From: Haliscomenobacter sp.
GTDB taxonomy: Bacteria; Bacteroidota; Bacteroidia; Chitinophagales; Saprospiraceae
Length of the DNA: 64,000 bases
Assembly (NCBI GenBank): GCA_016707205.1
Contig: JADJHZ010000014.1
Coordinates: 62,001 to 126,000 of the forward strand
Reading direction: 5' to 3'
Both the position numbers and the translations under genes were made by a program. The number at the start of each line of letters is the position of its first letter. Position 1 is the first letter of the stretch. A model generated the notes under the pieces. It was given only the letters and a program-made list of their open reading frames with translations. It made no database searches and had not been told where the DNA came from. Positions 10,263 to 19,347 of this stretch are shown here, piece after piece.

Positions 10263-11660
10263 ATGTTTTCAACATCCACCTACATCAACCGTCGGCGCCA
10301 GCTTATGCAGGACACCGACTCCGGGCTCATCCTGCTCTATGGCAATGAAGAGGCGCCAATGAACTATGCAGACAATCTGTATCCTTTTCGTCAGGATAGT
10401 TCTTTTCTTTATTTCGCCGGGCTGGACTTGCCGCATCTGGCAGTCCTCCTGGACGCCGACGGGGCTACCGCCACCTTGTTCGGAAATGAACTGACCCTGG
10501 ATGATATCGTCTGGATGGGCCCTCAGCCTACCTTGCACGAATTGGCCGATCAGGTGGGCATTGAGCGCATTCTGCCCTACGCCGATCTGGCGGAAGCTCT
10601 GCGACTGGCCATAGGCCAAGGCCGCAAAATCCATTTCCTTCCTCCTTACCGGGGAGATCAGACCATCCAGCTCGCTGATTGGCTTGCGATCCCGGTAGAT
10701 CAGGTGCGCGGGGAATCGTCCGAATCGCTGATCCGCGCCATTGTCAAGCAGCGGATGGTCAAGCATCCCGAAGAGGTGGAGGAAATGGAAAAAGCGATCC
10801 ATATCACCCGGATGATGCACCTCGCCGCGATGCGGGAAGCCCGCCCGGGTATGACCGAAGCGCATCTGGCAGGCATTGTAGAGGGGATTGCGGTTTCAGA
10901 AGGAGGCCGCTCCGCCTACGGGACCATCCTGACCATCAACGGCCACGTGCTTCACAACCACGAACATCATAATATGCTTCGGGAAGGGCTGTTGGTTTTA
11001 GGAGATTTTGGAGCAGAGACGAGGCGCCATTACGCCGGCGATATTACCCGCACCTTCCCTGTTTCCCATGCCTTTAGCGCGCAGCAAAAGGAGATCTACA
11101 ACCTGGTGCTTGCTGCTGAAGAAGCAGCCATTCAGATGGTCCGGCCCGGCGTTTCCTACCGCCACATCCACCTGCAAGCCGCCCTTCAAATGGCAGAGGG
11201 GCTCAAAGCGCTGGGCTTAATGCAAGGAGATATGAGCGAGGCGGTAGCTGCAGGAGCGCATGCTTTGTTCTTTCCCCATGGACTTGGCCATGCCCTGGGC
11301 ATGGATGTACACGATATGGAAGGCCTGGGCGAAAACTTCGTGGGATACCGGCCCGGATTGGAGCGCAGCACCCAGTTTGGTCTGAAATCCCTGCGCCTAG
11401 CCCGGGAGTTGGAGCCTGGCTTTGTACTCACCGTTGAACCCGGGATCTATTTTATCCCCCAACTGATCGACAAATGGAAGGCAGAGGGGAAGTTTCTGGA
11501 TTTTATCCGGTACGACAACCTGGCAGCTTACCGGAACTTCAGCGGGATCCGGATTGAGGATAATGTGCTCGTAACGGAGGATGGGCATAAGGTCCTTGGC
11601 CGGCCCATCCCTAAAACCGCGGAGGAGGTGGAGGCTATCCGCAGGGAGGCGCTGTCCTGA
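10263..11660 (+). CDS. Xaa-Pro aminopeptidase (M24B, aminopeptidase P)
   Basis: A 465-residue cytosolic metallopeptidase that releases the N-terminal residue before proline. Residues 1-160 form the creatinase-like N-domain; the pita-bread domain follows. Metal ligands are visible in order: Asp and Asp in LGDFGAETRRHYAGDITRTF, His in FFPHGLGHALGMDVHD, Glu in LTVEPGIYF and Glu in GIRIEDNVLV. The full family length is present. Its 3' end faces the glycosyltransferase gene on the other strand, with a shared terminator hairpin between them. Confidence 0.93.
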   Translation: MFSTSTYINRRRQLMQDTDSGLILLYGNEEAPMNYADNLYPFRQDSSFLYFAGLDLPHLAVLLDADGATATLFGNELTLDDIVWMGPQPTLHELADQVGIERILPYADLAEALRLAIGQGRKIHFLPPYRGDQTIQLADWLAIPVDQVRGESSESLIRAIVKQRMVKHPEEVEEMEKAIHITRMMHLAAMREARPGMTEAHLAGIVEGIAVSEGGRSAYGTILTINGHVLHNHEHHNMLREGLLVLGDFGAETRRHYAGDITRTFPVSHAFSAQQKEIYNLVLAAEEAAIQMVRPGVSYRHIHLQAALQMAEGLKALGLMQGDMSEAVAAGAHALFFPHGLGHALGMDVHDMEGLGENFVGYRPGLERSTQFGLKSLRLARELEPGFVLTVEPGIYFIPQLIDKWKAEGKFLDFIRYDNLAAYRNFSGIRIEDNVLVTEDGHKVLGRPIPKTAEEVEAIRREALS

Positions 11661-11682
11661 ACGAATCGCGGGGGGGGAGTAC

Positions 11683-11702
11683 AGACGCAAAATCTTGCGT
11701 CT
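11683..11702. terminator. Bidirectional hairpin between convergent genes
   Basis: AGACGCAA, loop AATC, TTGCGTCT: a perfect 8-bp stem between the ends of the aminopeptidase P and glycosyltransferase genes, followed by CTTCTTTTCC on the plus strand. It probably terminates the aminopeptidase transcript. Confidence 0.55.
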
Positions 11703-11717
11703 CTTCTTTTCCCCTGG

Positions 11718-13414
11718 CTACTTGACGCGTCGATAGAAGACGAATCCGTTTTGCGGTATAATTCTTCCAGTTGGGGCATTTCTTTCAGTTCGGCCACTTT
11801 TTGGATTTTGGTCGCCACGTACACCGGTTTGTCGGCGTTGCCATAGAGCAGCCATTGCCGGTCTTGGCTTTGCGCGTGAAGAGGCTTTCGTTTTCGCGCA
11901 TAAAAAAGGTGGGCGTACGATTTGTATCCATGCGTGAGGATATAACAATCTTCATCGGCTTTCCCCTGAAAGAATTCGATCGCCGCCCGCTGAGAATACC
12001 CCTCGACCCGCTTGACAAAAAAGATCAGGGTGGCAAAAATGAAAATTGCCCCGCCGCCAAACAGAATCCGGAATCCCAGCCAGCCCAGGTCGCGCTGAAA
12101 CGCCCGGATGGATAAAAAGAGCAGGACGCCTAAAAAGAGAGCCGGAAGCACTTCGAACCCCGACCAACGTACCTGGGCATCCAAATTGGCCTGGGCAAAG
12201 GGGTCGTTAAACAAAGGCTTTAACCAGGCAGTATTTTTTCCCAACCAGGGTAGCGCGAGCAACAGCGCCATGTATATCCCTCCGATTCCCCATAGAAACC
12301 CCTTCATAAGCCCGGTGAACGCCAGCTTCCCTTCGAGAAGATGGTGCAGCGTATAAGCAGCCAGATAGGTCAGCGGAAAATACGCCAGGGAAGAATAGTG
12401 AACGATTTTAGTCCCTACCAGGGTAAAGAGGATCAAAACCACCCAAAACAGAATCTTCATCCAGCGCCGGAAATCGGAGTGGTAATCTGCTTCTTGGTCT
12501 TCTTCTTCGTCTTCCTCCGGCTGGGATTCCACCGCCTCTTTGCGGAGGAAAGACTGCAGGGCAAAAACGGACGCAGGAAAGCAACCGATCAGCAGGACGA
12601 AGAAATGATACCCGAAAAAGCCTTTGTGCCCGGCATCTGCGGTGGAAAACAGGCGAAATTGATATTTCGTAAACTCGGCGATGAAAGCGGGGCCATTAAA
12701 GGCCGCTTCTGCACCAAACCAGATCATCGGCACCAGAAACGCAATCGCAGAAAAAAGAAGGGCTTGTGGGATGGAGATGTAAAAACGCAAATTCTGGTAT
12801 AACCAGTAAACGCCCAGGGCCAGCACAGGCAGGAGGTAGGCTACCGGGCCTTTGGTCAGAATGCCCAAACCCACTAAAACGCCGGCCGCGACCAAGTACC
12901 AGAATGGAGAACGGCGCAGCGGGGCGGCCCAGCCTTCTTTTTTCCAGTAAAAGAAAATAACCTGCGTGAGCCCCAGGAAAATGAACAGGTTAAACCACGG
13001 ATCGATGATCCCGGACTTGAAATAGAGAAAAGGGAGCACCGAGCCTAAATACGATCCTGCCCAAAGGGCCCCAAACCGCGGGTTATATAATTTGCTGCCC
13101 AATCGGTAAAGCATATACAACGTGAGGATACCACACACGGCATTGGGAAGACGGGCCGCCGTTTCGCCTACTCCAAAAAATTGCATGAACAAGGCTTGCA
13201 TCCAGATAAACAAAGGCGGCTTCTGGTAAAAAGCCTGGAAGTCGATTTGAGGACGCAGGTAATCGCCGGTAGCAAGCATCTCCCGGGCAATTTCTGCGAA
13301 GTTGATTTCATCCCAGTCGAACAGGTGAACTCCCCCAAGGAAAGGAAGGAAAAAAAGAGCCCCCCTGGCTACCCAGACCCACTCGTTTCTGCCTTGTTTT
13401 TGCTTGTCGTTCAT
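11718..13414 (-). CDS. ArnT/PMT-like membrane glycosyltransferase (GT39)
   Basis: An integral membrane transferase using a polyprenyl-phosphate sugar donor. The N-terminus has the first helix (GALFFLPFLGGVHL), then the catalytic loop motif FDWDEINFAEIAREMLATGDY with the DE pair, and about a dozen hydrophobic helices; an acidic cytosolic loop (EEDEEEDQEAD) lies near residue 300. As read, the frame runs past the likely stop into the aminopeptidase gene to 11528. One extra T near 11743 would instead give FVFYRRVK and a stop at 11718, which looks like the natural C-terminus. The end chosen here assumes that indel. Confidence 0.82.
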
Positions 13415-13449
13415 GCCGCAAAATTAGCAAATATCCGGACATGTTTTTT

Positions 13450-13579
13450 GGTGGTTGGTGGTTGGTGGTTGGTGGTTGGTGGTTGAGTGGTTGGTGGTTG
13501 AGTGGTTGAGTGGTTGAGTGGTTGAGTGGTTGAGTGGTTGAGTGGTTGAGTGGTTGAGTGGTTGAGTGGTTGGTGGTTG
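13450..13579 (+). repeat. GGTTGGTG / TGGTTGAGTG tandem microsatellite
   Basis: Four to five copies of a 7-base GGTTGGT unit pass into about a dozen copies of a 10-base TGGTTGAGTG unit. The complementary sequence (ACCAACCACCAACCACTAAC) lies at 13680-13721, so the two arms form an inverted pair around the REP-like palindrome at 13579-13633. No coding potential is seen. Confidence 0.9.
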
Positions 13580-13633
13580 TTCGCCGGAATCCTCAGATTC
13601 CGTGCGGAACTACGCCGGTCCCCTGACCGGCGG
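13579..13633 (+). repeat. REP-like palindromic repeat, copy 1
   Basis: Two adjacent hairpins: GGAATC-CTCA-GATTCC, then CGCCGGTCCCCTGACCGGCG (8-bp stem, CCCT loop) at 13613-13632. The same pair occurs at 19191-19320, 20081-20144 (inverted) and, with changes, at 25954-26027. The copies at 19 and 20 kb flank a REP-associated transposase, which identifies the family. Confidence 0.8.
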
Positions 13634-13677
13634 AAACGAAAGGGGAATCCGTATAATCTGTATAATCCGTATAATTC

Positions 13678-13721
13678 AAACCACTAACAACCAACCACCA
13701 ACCACTAACCACTAACCACTA
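13678..13721 (-). repeat. Inverted arm of the GGTTGGT microsatellite
   Basis: AACCACCAACCACTAACC units are the reverse complement of the array at 13450. They end at the stop codon of the RluA gene. Confidence 0.8.
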
Positions 13722-14444
13722 TCTCCCCCACTTGTCGAGTTGATTCAGCAGGGCGCGAAAGTCTTTAGGCAGGGGGCTTTCGACGACGATGCGTTCGCCG
13801 GAGCGGGGGTGGGTGATGCCCAGATTGAAGGCATGAAGGGTGAGCCTGTTCATCAAAGGGCGCTCGGTTTCCTCTTTGCCCGTCCGGAAGTTGCGCAATT
13901 TGATCTCAGAGAGGAAAAGCGCTGCCCGTTTCCCGTAGATGGGGTCGACGGCGAGGGGGTGGCCGATTGAACTGAGGTGCACCCGGATTTGGTGGGTTCT
14001 GCCCGTTTTGATATTGGCTTCCACCAGGGAAAAGCTTCGGAATGTATCGGCGACCCGGTAGAGGGTTAGCGCGAATTTTCCCTGTTTGTGAATCATCATT
14101 TTGCCGGCAATGCCCGGATGAGGGGCAATGGGCTGTTCGATGGCGCCAGACGGCGGCAAGGGCCTTCCGTCGGTCAGGGCGAGATAAATTTTGTCTACGG
14201 TTCGTTCGCTGAACTGGAGATTGAGATGCCGGTGGGCCTCTTCGTTTTTGGCAAAACAGACCAGGCCGCTCGTTTCGCGGTCGAGGCGGTGCACGACCCA
14301 AATCGCGCCAAAGGCTTCCTGAAGCATTGCCAGCAAATTGGGCTTGGAGGGGTCAAAGCGGTCGGGGATGGTCAACACACCGGCTGGTTTTTCCACGACC
14401 AGCAGATCCCCGTCGTCGTACAGGAGGTTCAGATCAGGTTTCAT
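13719..14444 (-). CDS. RluA-family pseudouridine synthase
   Basis: A 241-residue enzyme that isomerises uridine to pseudouridine in structured RNA. The catalytic motif HRLDRETSGLVCF (about 53-65) carries the nucleophilic Asp; KIYLALTDGRP and IKTGRTHQIRVHLSSIGHPL are family blocks. There is no S4 domain, so the protein resembles RluA/RluC-like short forms; the target RNA cannot be inferred. Its ATG overlaps the stop of the upstream RibF-glycosyltransferase gene by 4 bases, indicating an operon read right to left. Confidence 0.92.
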   Translation of the reverse strand: MKPDLNLLYDDGDLLVVEKPAGVLTIPDRFDPSKPNLLAMLQEAFGAIWVVHRLDRETSGLVCFAKNEEAHRHLNLQFSERTVDKIYLALTDGRPLPPSGAIEQPIAPHPGIAGKMMIHKQGKFALTLYRVADTFRSFSLVEANIKTGRTHQIRVHLSSIGHPLAVDPIYGKRAALFLSEIKLRNFRTGKEETERPLMNRLTLHAFNLGITHPRSGERIVVESPLPKDFRALLNQLDKWGR

Positions 14445-16447
14445 CGGCGGATGATTTCGGAAAAATGGCGGCGTTTCCGGATGTAGTAATCCCAGACGAT
14501 CGCGCCGGGGTACCGACCGGTTTTGCGCGGATAGACGCTGATGCGGTGTTCTTGAATACGTTCGCTATATTTCCAGCGGTCGTCCAGCACGAGCAGAAAT
14601 CTCGGGTAGAAGGTCCAGTGCGCTTTAATGATGGACCAAATGTGCGCGAACCGGCCCTGGGATAAAAACAGGAGGGAGGCCACCCCATCGAGGACCAATC
14701 GCAGCGGTAGGAGCCAGAGGAGTTTCTCCCAGGGTTCGTTTTTGGTGATCGTGTACAGGGTGTTCCGGAAATTGAGGTATGTTTTAAACGGGTTGAGGTA
14801 GTCGAGGGTACCGCCGCCTACGTGGTAAACGACAGACCCCGGGTGTGCGACGACTTTGTATCCGGCGCGCTTCATACGCCAGCAAAGGTCGATTTCCTCC
14901 GCATGGGCGAAGTAATTTCCGTCGAATCCCCCCAGGTTGTGAAAAACCGTCGCCCGCACGAAGAACGCGGCCCCGGTAGCCCAAAAAATTTCCTGAATCT
15001 GGTCGTACTGTCCGCGATCCTCCTCGGTAGTGGCCAGGATACGCCCGCGGCAAAAGGGATATCCGAGGTGGTCGAGCCAGCCGCCGGCAGCGCCTGCATA
15101 CTCGAAACATTCTTTTCGGGCGAAGGATCGGATTTTTGGCTGTGCGGCGGCAATGGTCTTGTCTTGTTCCATCAGGCTGATTACAGGTTCAATCCAGCCA
15201 GAGGTGACTTCAATATCGGAGTTCAGAAGGATGTAATAATCTGCCCGAATCTGCCGGAGGGCTTGATTGTAACCTTCGGCAAAACCGTAATTTTTCTTGA
15301 GCTGAATGCGGGAAATCTGAGGATAATGTGTTTCCAGGAAGCGCAGCGAGTCGTCCGAAGAGCAATTATCCGCTACGATAATCTGCACGTTGGGAAAGGT
15401 GCTGCCGAGCAAATGGGGAAGAAACTGCTCCAGGTACGCCCGGCCGTTGTAATTCAGGATTACCACGGCGACTCCCGGAGTTTCTTTTTTCTCCACCCGG
15501 GGGCCAAGCCGGGGCGCATGAAGCAAGCGCTCTTCCGTCGTTTCCTGGTCTTTTTTCAGTTGCCGGCGCAGCGCGTCGAGGTTTTCGAACTTCAGGTCTC
15601 CGCGCACGAAATCCACCAGTTCCACCTGGATCGATTCCCCGTAGATCGCCTGGTTCCATCCAAAGATGTTGACTTCGATGGTACGCGCTTTCCGGTTGCC
15701 GAGGGTGGGCCGGGATCCGATATAGAGCATCCCCCCGTAGCGTTCGTTTTTCAGCTGCACGAACACCGCGTACACCCCGTCCGGAGGTACGAGCTTGTGC
15801 TTCTCGGTAAGGTGAATATTAGCGGTGGGAAAGCCAAGCTTTTTCCCCACTTTTTCCCCGTGGACGACCACGCCGCTGAGGGTAGGGTAGTGCCCCATGA
15901 GCAAAGCGGCCGCCTGCACATCGCCGCGCTCGGTAGCCCGCCGGATCTTGGTGGAACTGACGGCAACTTCCTCTACTTCGTGTTGCTCAATCTCCACGAC
16001 TTCAAAACCAAAGCGCTTCCCATGCCAGCGCAGGTAATGGATATCTCCCTGCCGGCCCAGTCCGAATTTATGATCAAATCCAATGACGATGTACTTGGGC
16101 TGTAAATGCCCTACCAGAAATTTTTCAATGTATTCGTCGGCGCTTAATTGCGAAAACTCGACCGTAAACGGCACAACCACCAAATGATCGATCCCGTATC
16201 CCTGCAATAGGTGCACTTTTTCCTCCAGGGTGGTGATCAGATCAACCGCGCCCTCCCTGGGATAGACTACCATGCGGGGATGCGGGTGAAAGGTCACCAG
16301 AACGCTTTCTCCGCCTATGCTATGCGCTAATTGATTGACCTGGGCAATGATCTTCTGATGCCCTTTGTGCACGCCGTCAAAGGAGCCGATGGTGACGACG
16401 GCATTGTGGAATTTCGGTAATTGATCGAGGTTCTCGTGAACTTTCAT
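14441..16447 (-). CDS. ribF: RibF riboflavin kinase/FAD synthetase fused to GT2 glycosyltransferase
   Basis: One frame of 668 residues from the ATG at 16447. Residues 1-310 are a complete RibF: the FMN adenylyltransferase domain with GSFDGVHKGHQ and the flavokinase domain with GKKLGFPTANIHL, making FMN and FAD from riboflavin. After a short linker (about 311-330), residues 331-668 are a complete family 2 glycosyltransferase: VAVVILNYNGRAYLEQFLPHLL, the acidic LLNSDIEV motif and a C-terminal amphipathic region. RibF normally ends near residue 310. The fusion may be real or caused by a lost stop codon. The true start omits 10 upstream residues. Confidence 0.88.
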   Translation of the reverse strand: MKVHENLDQLPKFHNAVVTIGSFDGVHKGHQKIIAQVNQLAHSIGGESVLVTFHPHPRMVVYPREGAVDLITTLEEKVHLLQGYGIDHLVVVPFTVEFSQLSADEYIEKFLVGHLQPKYIVIGFDHKFGLGRQGDIHYLRWHGKRFGFEVVEIEQHEVEEVAVSSTKIRRATERGDVQAAALLMGHYPTLSGVVVHGEKVGKKLGFPTANIHLTEKHKLVPPDGVYAVFVQLKNERYGGMLYIGSRPTLGNRKARTIEVNIFGWNQAIYGESIQVELVDFVRGDLKFENLDALRRQLKKDQETTEERLLHAPRLGPRVEKKETPGVAVVILNYNGRAYLEQFLPHLLGSTFPNVQIIVADNCSSDDSLRFLETHYPQISRIQLKKNYGFAEGYNQALRQIRADYYILLNSDIEVTSGWIEPVISLMEQDKTIAAAQPKIRSFARKECFEYAGAAGGWLDHLGYPFCRGRILATTEEDRGQYDQIQEIFWATGAAFFVRATVFHNLGGFDGNYFAHAEEIDLCWRMKRAGYKVVAHPGSVVYHVGGGTLDYLNPFKTYLNFRNTLYTITKNEPWEKLLWLLPLRLVLDGVASLLFLSQGRFAHIWSIIKAHWTFYPRFLLVLDDRWKYSERIQEHRISVYPRKTGRYPGAIVWDYYIRKRRHFSEIIRR

Positions 16448-16691
16448 GGCAGTGCAAATGTAAACGGAATTTACCAAAAAGTAGAAATTACCAGGGATTC
16501 AGTTCGGCGTTGGGCGCTGGACTTTTGGCGTTCGGATAAAGTGACCTTTTGTAGATAAATGCGGATAATCCATTCTGTTTTACCAAGTTTATTTTTGACC
16601 TGATGGTTATTCCAAAAGCTAAAGTCTACCGTCTAAAGTCTATATACATGGGAAACCGGGACGAAAACTGTTCCTGCCCGTATTTTGTTTG

Positions 16692-16699
16692 TACTTTTG
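16692..16699 (+). promoter_or_regulatory. Candidate -7 box upstream of mrp
   Basis: TACTTTTG fits the Bacteroidota TAnnTTTG element and lies 48 bases before the mrp ATG. No convincing -33 TTTG is seen at the right distance. The rest of 16448-16747 holds only short AAGTCTA-type direct repeats. Confidence 0.35.
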
Positions 16700-16747
16700 C
16701 AAACTGGATTGCCCTCGCATCAGGGCGAATAAAAGCTACTCATCAAC

Positions 16748-17842
16748 ATGTCTATTGAAACCAGTAAAGTCGTCAAAGCCCTGACCCAGGTAACGGATCC
16801 CAATACCGGGCAGGACCTGATCTCCATGAACATGGTCCGGGATTTGCAAGTCGAAGGCAATAACGTTTCGTTTACCCTGGAGTTGCCTTCCCTGAACAAC
16901 GAATACAAAACCGACCTGAATTTTGCCTGCCAGGCCGCTATCAAGGCGCTTTACCCGGAGGCCAATGTCCATGTGCATATGATGGGCCGCAATGCGGAGG
17001 CGCCCGGCCCGGAAAACGCCCTGCCGCACGTCAAAAACATCATAGCGGTGGCTTCCGGTAAAGGCGGGGTAGGCAAGTCGACCGTCGCCGTAAACCTCGC
17101 TTTGGGGCTTCGTATGCTGGGCGCCAAAGTGGGGTTGGTCGACGCCGACCTCTATGGCCCGTCCATCCCAACGATGCTGGGATTGCAGGGGCAACGCCCG
17201 CAGATCCAGTCGGTATATAACCAGCCGAAAATGGTTCCTCTGGAAGCGTACGGGATTCCCGTGATTTCCATTGGGTTTATCATCGAGCCGGAACAGGCCG
17301 TGGTGCTTCGCGGGCCAAGGCTGGCCGGTATCATCAAGCAATTTTTCCAGGATACGCTCTGGCCTGCCCTGGATTACCTGATCGTCGACCTGCCGCCGGG
17401 CACCGGCGACATTCAGCTTACGTTGGTGCAGACCGTTTCGGTTACCGGCGCGGTCATTGTGACTACCCCTCAGGAAGTGGCCGTGGTGGATGCCGTGAAG
17501 GCGATGAATATGTTCCTGCTGCCGTCTGTGCAGGTGCCTATCCTGGGCGTGGTGGAGAATATGGCCTGGTTTACGCCCAAAGAACTTCCCGACAACAAGT
17601 ACTTTATCTTCGGCCAGGGCGGAGGGCAAAAACTGGCGGAAATGAGCGAAAGCATGGTCCTTGGCCAAATTCCCCTGGTCCAGGGAATTCGGGAAGCAGG
17701 GGATTTGGGCAAGCCCGCTATTTTGCGGGAAGACGACCCGATAACGAAAGAAGCTTTCCTGAAGCTGGCCCAAAATGTGCTCCGCCAGGTTCATCTTCGG
17801 AATGAGATGCTGGAGCCTACCCGGATTGTGGAGGTAAAGTAA
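16748..17842 (+). CDS. mrp: Mrp/NBP35-family Fe-S cluster carrier ATPase
   Basis: A 364-residue P-loop ATPase that binds and transfers Fe-S clusters. Residues 1-90 form the MIP18/DUF59 domain. The deviant Walker A VASGKGGVGKSTVAVN lies at about 100-115, followed by GLVDADLYGPSIP and DYLIVDLPPGTGD. The typical C-terminal CxxC of some Mrp proteins is absent, as in many Bacteroidota. A NifU-like gene follows after a short mobile-element insertion, so the pair probably forms an Fe-S operon. Confidence 0.93.
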   Translation: MSIETSKVVKALTQVTDPNTGQDLISMNMVRDLQVEGNNVSFTLELPSLNNEYKTDLNFACQAAIKALYPEANVHVHMMGRNAEAPGPENALPHVKNIIAVASGKGGVGKSTVAVNLALGLRMLGAKVGLVDADLYGPSIPTMLGLQGQRPQIQSVYNQPKMVPLEAYGIPVISIGFIIEPEQAVVLRGPRLAGIIKQFFQDTLWPALDYLIVDLPPGTGDIQLTLVQTVSVTGAVIVTTPQEVAVVDAVKAMNMFLLPSVQVPILGVVENMAWFTPKELPDNKYFIFGQGGGQKLAEMSESMVLGQIPLVQGIREAGDLGKPAILREDDPITKEAFLKLAQNVLRQVHLRNEMLEPTRIVEVK

Positions 17843-17883
17843 ACGCCGGAGGAAAGCCATAAGAGGAAATTTTGTGAAAACCA

Positions 17884-17977
17884 ACACACTACTGGACATG
17901 TTCGTTTTCCTGGCACCCAGACCTTCCAGGTTTCGTAAACCCGGAAGGTCTCGTTCCCAAAATGTCCAGTAGTGTGT
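17884..17977 (+). mobile_element. MITE-like palindromic element, copy 1
   Basis: A 94-bp element with perfect 16-bp terminal inverted repeats (ACACACTACTGGACAT / ATGTCCAGTAGTGTGT) and an inner hairpin GACCTTCCAGGTTT-cgt-AAACCCGGAAGGTC. It contains no gene. It sits between mrp and the NifU-like gene, which elsewhere are often adjacent. Related copies lie at 45080, 48737, 49933, 62328 and 63018. Confidence 0.8.
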
Positions 17978-17989
17978 AAAACCAATAAT

Positions 17990-18250
17990 ATGCCGTATAC
18001 CGAAAAGGAACTTTTGCTACAGCGCATAGACCAGGCTCTGGACGAAGTCCGCCCGCATCTGGCCGTCGACGGAGGCGATGTGGAGGTGGTGGACGTCACC
18101 GAAGACCATATCGTGAAAATCAAATGGCTGGGCAATTGTGAAAATTGCAATATGACCTTTATGACCATGCGCGCGGGAGTGGAGCATGCGATCAAGTTTA
18201 AGGTGCCTGAAATTGCCGGCGTTGTGGCGGTGAATGGAAGAACGGTCTAA
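17990..18250 (+). CDS. NifU C-terminal-domain Fe-S scaffold protein
   Basis: An 86-residue Nfu-type protein from the ATG at 17990; an in-frame ATG at 17972 falls inside the mobile element and is not favoured. LDEVRPHLAVDGGDVEVVDV and LGNCENCNMTFMTMRAGVEHAIK with the CxxC cluster ligand are diagnostic. It carries [4Fe-4S] clusters to apoproteins, probably together with the preceding Mrp protein. It precedes pyrF by 14 bases. Confidence 0.9.
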   Translation: MPYTEKELLLQRIDQALDEVRPHLAVDGGDVEVVDVTEDHIVKIKWLGNCENCNMTFMTMRAGVEHAIKFKVPEIAGVVAVNGRTV

Positions 18251-18264
18251 ACAGGTTACGCAGC

Positions 18265-19101
18265 ATGACCCGTCAGCGCTTATTTGAACTGATCCAGTCC
18301 AGAGCGTCTTATCTATGCGTCGGCCTGGACACCGATGCGGAGAAAATTCCTGCTTTTCTTCGCGATCAATTTCCCGATCCCCTGTGGGAGTTCAACCGGC
18401 GTATCATCGATGCTACCCGGCCTTTTTGCGTGGCGTATAAACCCAATTTGGCTTTCTACGAGGCCTTGGGCACAGCCGGATGGGAACTTTTGGAAAAAAC
18501 AGTCCGCTACATCGGCCCGGATCATTTTATTATCGCGGATGCCAAACGCGGAGATATTGGCAATACGTCGCGGCTCTACGCCAAAGCTTTTTTCGAACAG
18601 CTTCCCTGCGATGCGGTCACCGTAGCGCCCTACATGGGGAAGGATTCGGTAGCGCCCTTTCTGGGTTTCCCCGGCAAATGGGTGATCCTTCTTGCCTTAA
18701 CCTCCAACCCGGGCAGCGCCGATTTTCAGTTTGCCCTGCAGCCGGAGGGGATACCGCTTTACCGCAAAGTGCTGCGCCAAGCCATGCAGTGGGCAGGCCC
18801 GGACGAGCTGATGTTCGTGGTGGGCGCTACCCACCCCAACGACCTTCGCCAGCTCCGGGAGGAAGCTCCGGACTACATTTTTCTGGTACCAGGCGTAGGC
18901 GCCCAGGGCGGCGACCTGAACGCCATCAGCCACGCCGGTCTGAACGCCGGGCGCGGACTGCTCGTCAATGCCTCCCGGAGCATCCTCTACGCCAGTAGCG
19001 GCCCGGACTTCGCCGAAGCCGCCGCTGCCGAGGCGCAAGCGTTGCAGTTGGAAATGAAACAGATTCTCGAAGGGAAAGGAGGTGGAGAAGTAGCGAAGTA
19101 A
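18265..19101 (+). CDS. pyrF: Orotidine 5'-phosphate decarboxylase (type 2)
   Basis: A 278-residue enzyme converting OMP to UMP in de novo pyrimidine synthesis. YLCVGLDTDAEKIP and the catalytic IIADAKRGDIGNTSRLYAKAFF (Lys-Asp-Lys network) identify the longer type 2 subfamily; FLVPGVGAQGGDL is the phosphate loop. The frame ends inside the start of a GTAGCGAA-type repeat, so the last few residues may be repeat-derived. Confidence 0.95.
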   Translation: MTRQRLFELIQSRASYLCVGLDTDAEKIPAFLRDQFPDPLWEFNRRIIDATRPFCVAYKPNLAFYEALGTAGWELLEKTVRYIGPDHFIIADAKRGDIGNTSRLYAKAFFEQLPCDAVTVAPYMGKDSVAPFLGFPGKWVILLALTSNPGSADFQFALQPEGIPLYRKVLRQAMQWAGPDELMFVVGATHPNDLRQLREEAPDYIFLVPGVGAQGGDLNAISHAGLNAGRGLLVNASRSILYASSGPDFAEAAAAEAQALQLEMKQILEGKGGGEVAK

Positions 19102-19190
19102 CGAGGTAGCGAAGTAACGAAGAAAAGTTACGAGGTGGCGAGGTGGCGAAGTTGCGAGGTAACGAGGTTGCGAGGTTGCGAAGTGGCAAC
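19079..19190 (+). repeat. GTAGCGAA / GTTGCGAG octamer repeat
   Basis: Ten or more imperfect 8-base units (GTAGCGAA, GTAACGAG, GTTGCGAG, GTGGCGAG). The complementary array lies at 20144-20182, so the units bracket the REP and transposase unit as inverted arms. The same octamer appears at 28459-28556. Confidence 0.85.
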
Positions 19191-19320
19191 CTGTTTGCCG
19201 AAATCCTCAGATTTTCGTCCTGTTTGCCGAAATCCTTAGATTTCGTGCAGGACTATCCCCTGTTTGCCGAAATCCTTAGATTTCGTGCAGGACTATCCGC
19301 CGGTCCCCCGACCGGCGTCA
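19191..19320 (+). repeat. REP-like repeat, three tandem partial copies
   Basis: The first hairpin (GTTTGCCGAAATCCTTAGAT type) occurs three times (19191, 19220, 19260). The last is complete, with the second hairpin CGCCGGTC-CCCC-GACCGGCG at 19298-19317. Direct orientation. It lies on the 3' side of the transposase gene. Confidence 0.8.
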
Positions 19321-19347
19321 ACCTCTGGCAACTTTCGGCTGCCTAAC

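Noticed and set aside
13450..13579. CRISPR-like repetition
   Set aside because: The units are 7-10 bases with no spacers; it is a microsatellite. No CRISPR array was seen in the window.
14822..16105. Long plus-strand frame of 427 codons
   Set aside because: It is the antisense shadow of the RibF-glycosyltransferase gene, with no family resemblance.
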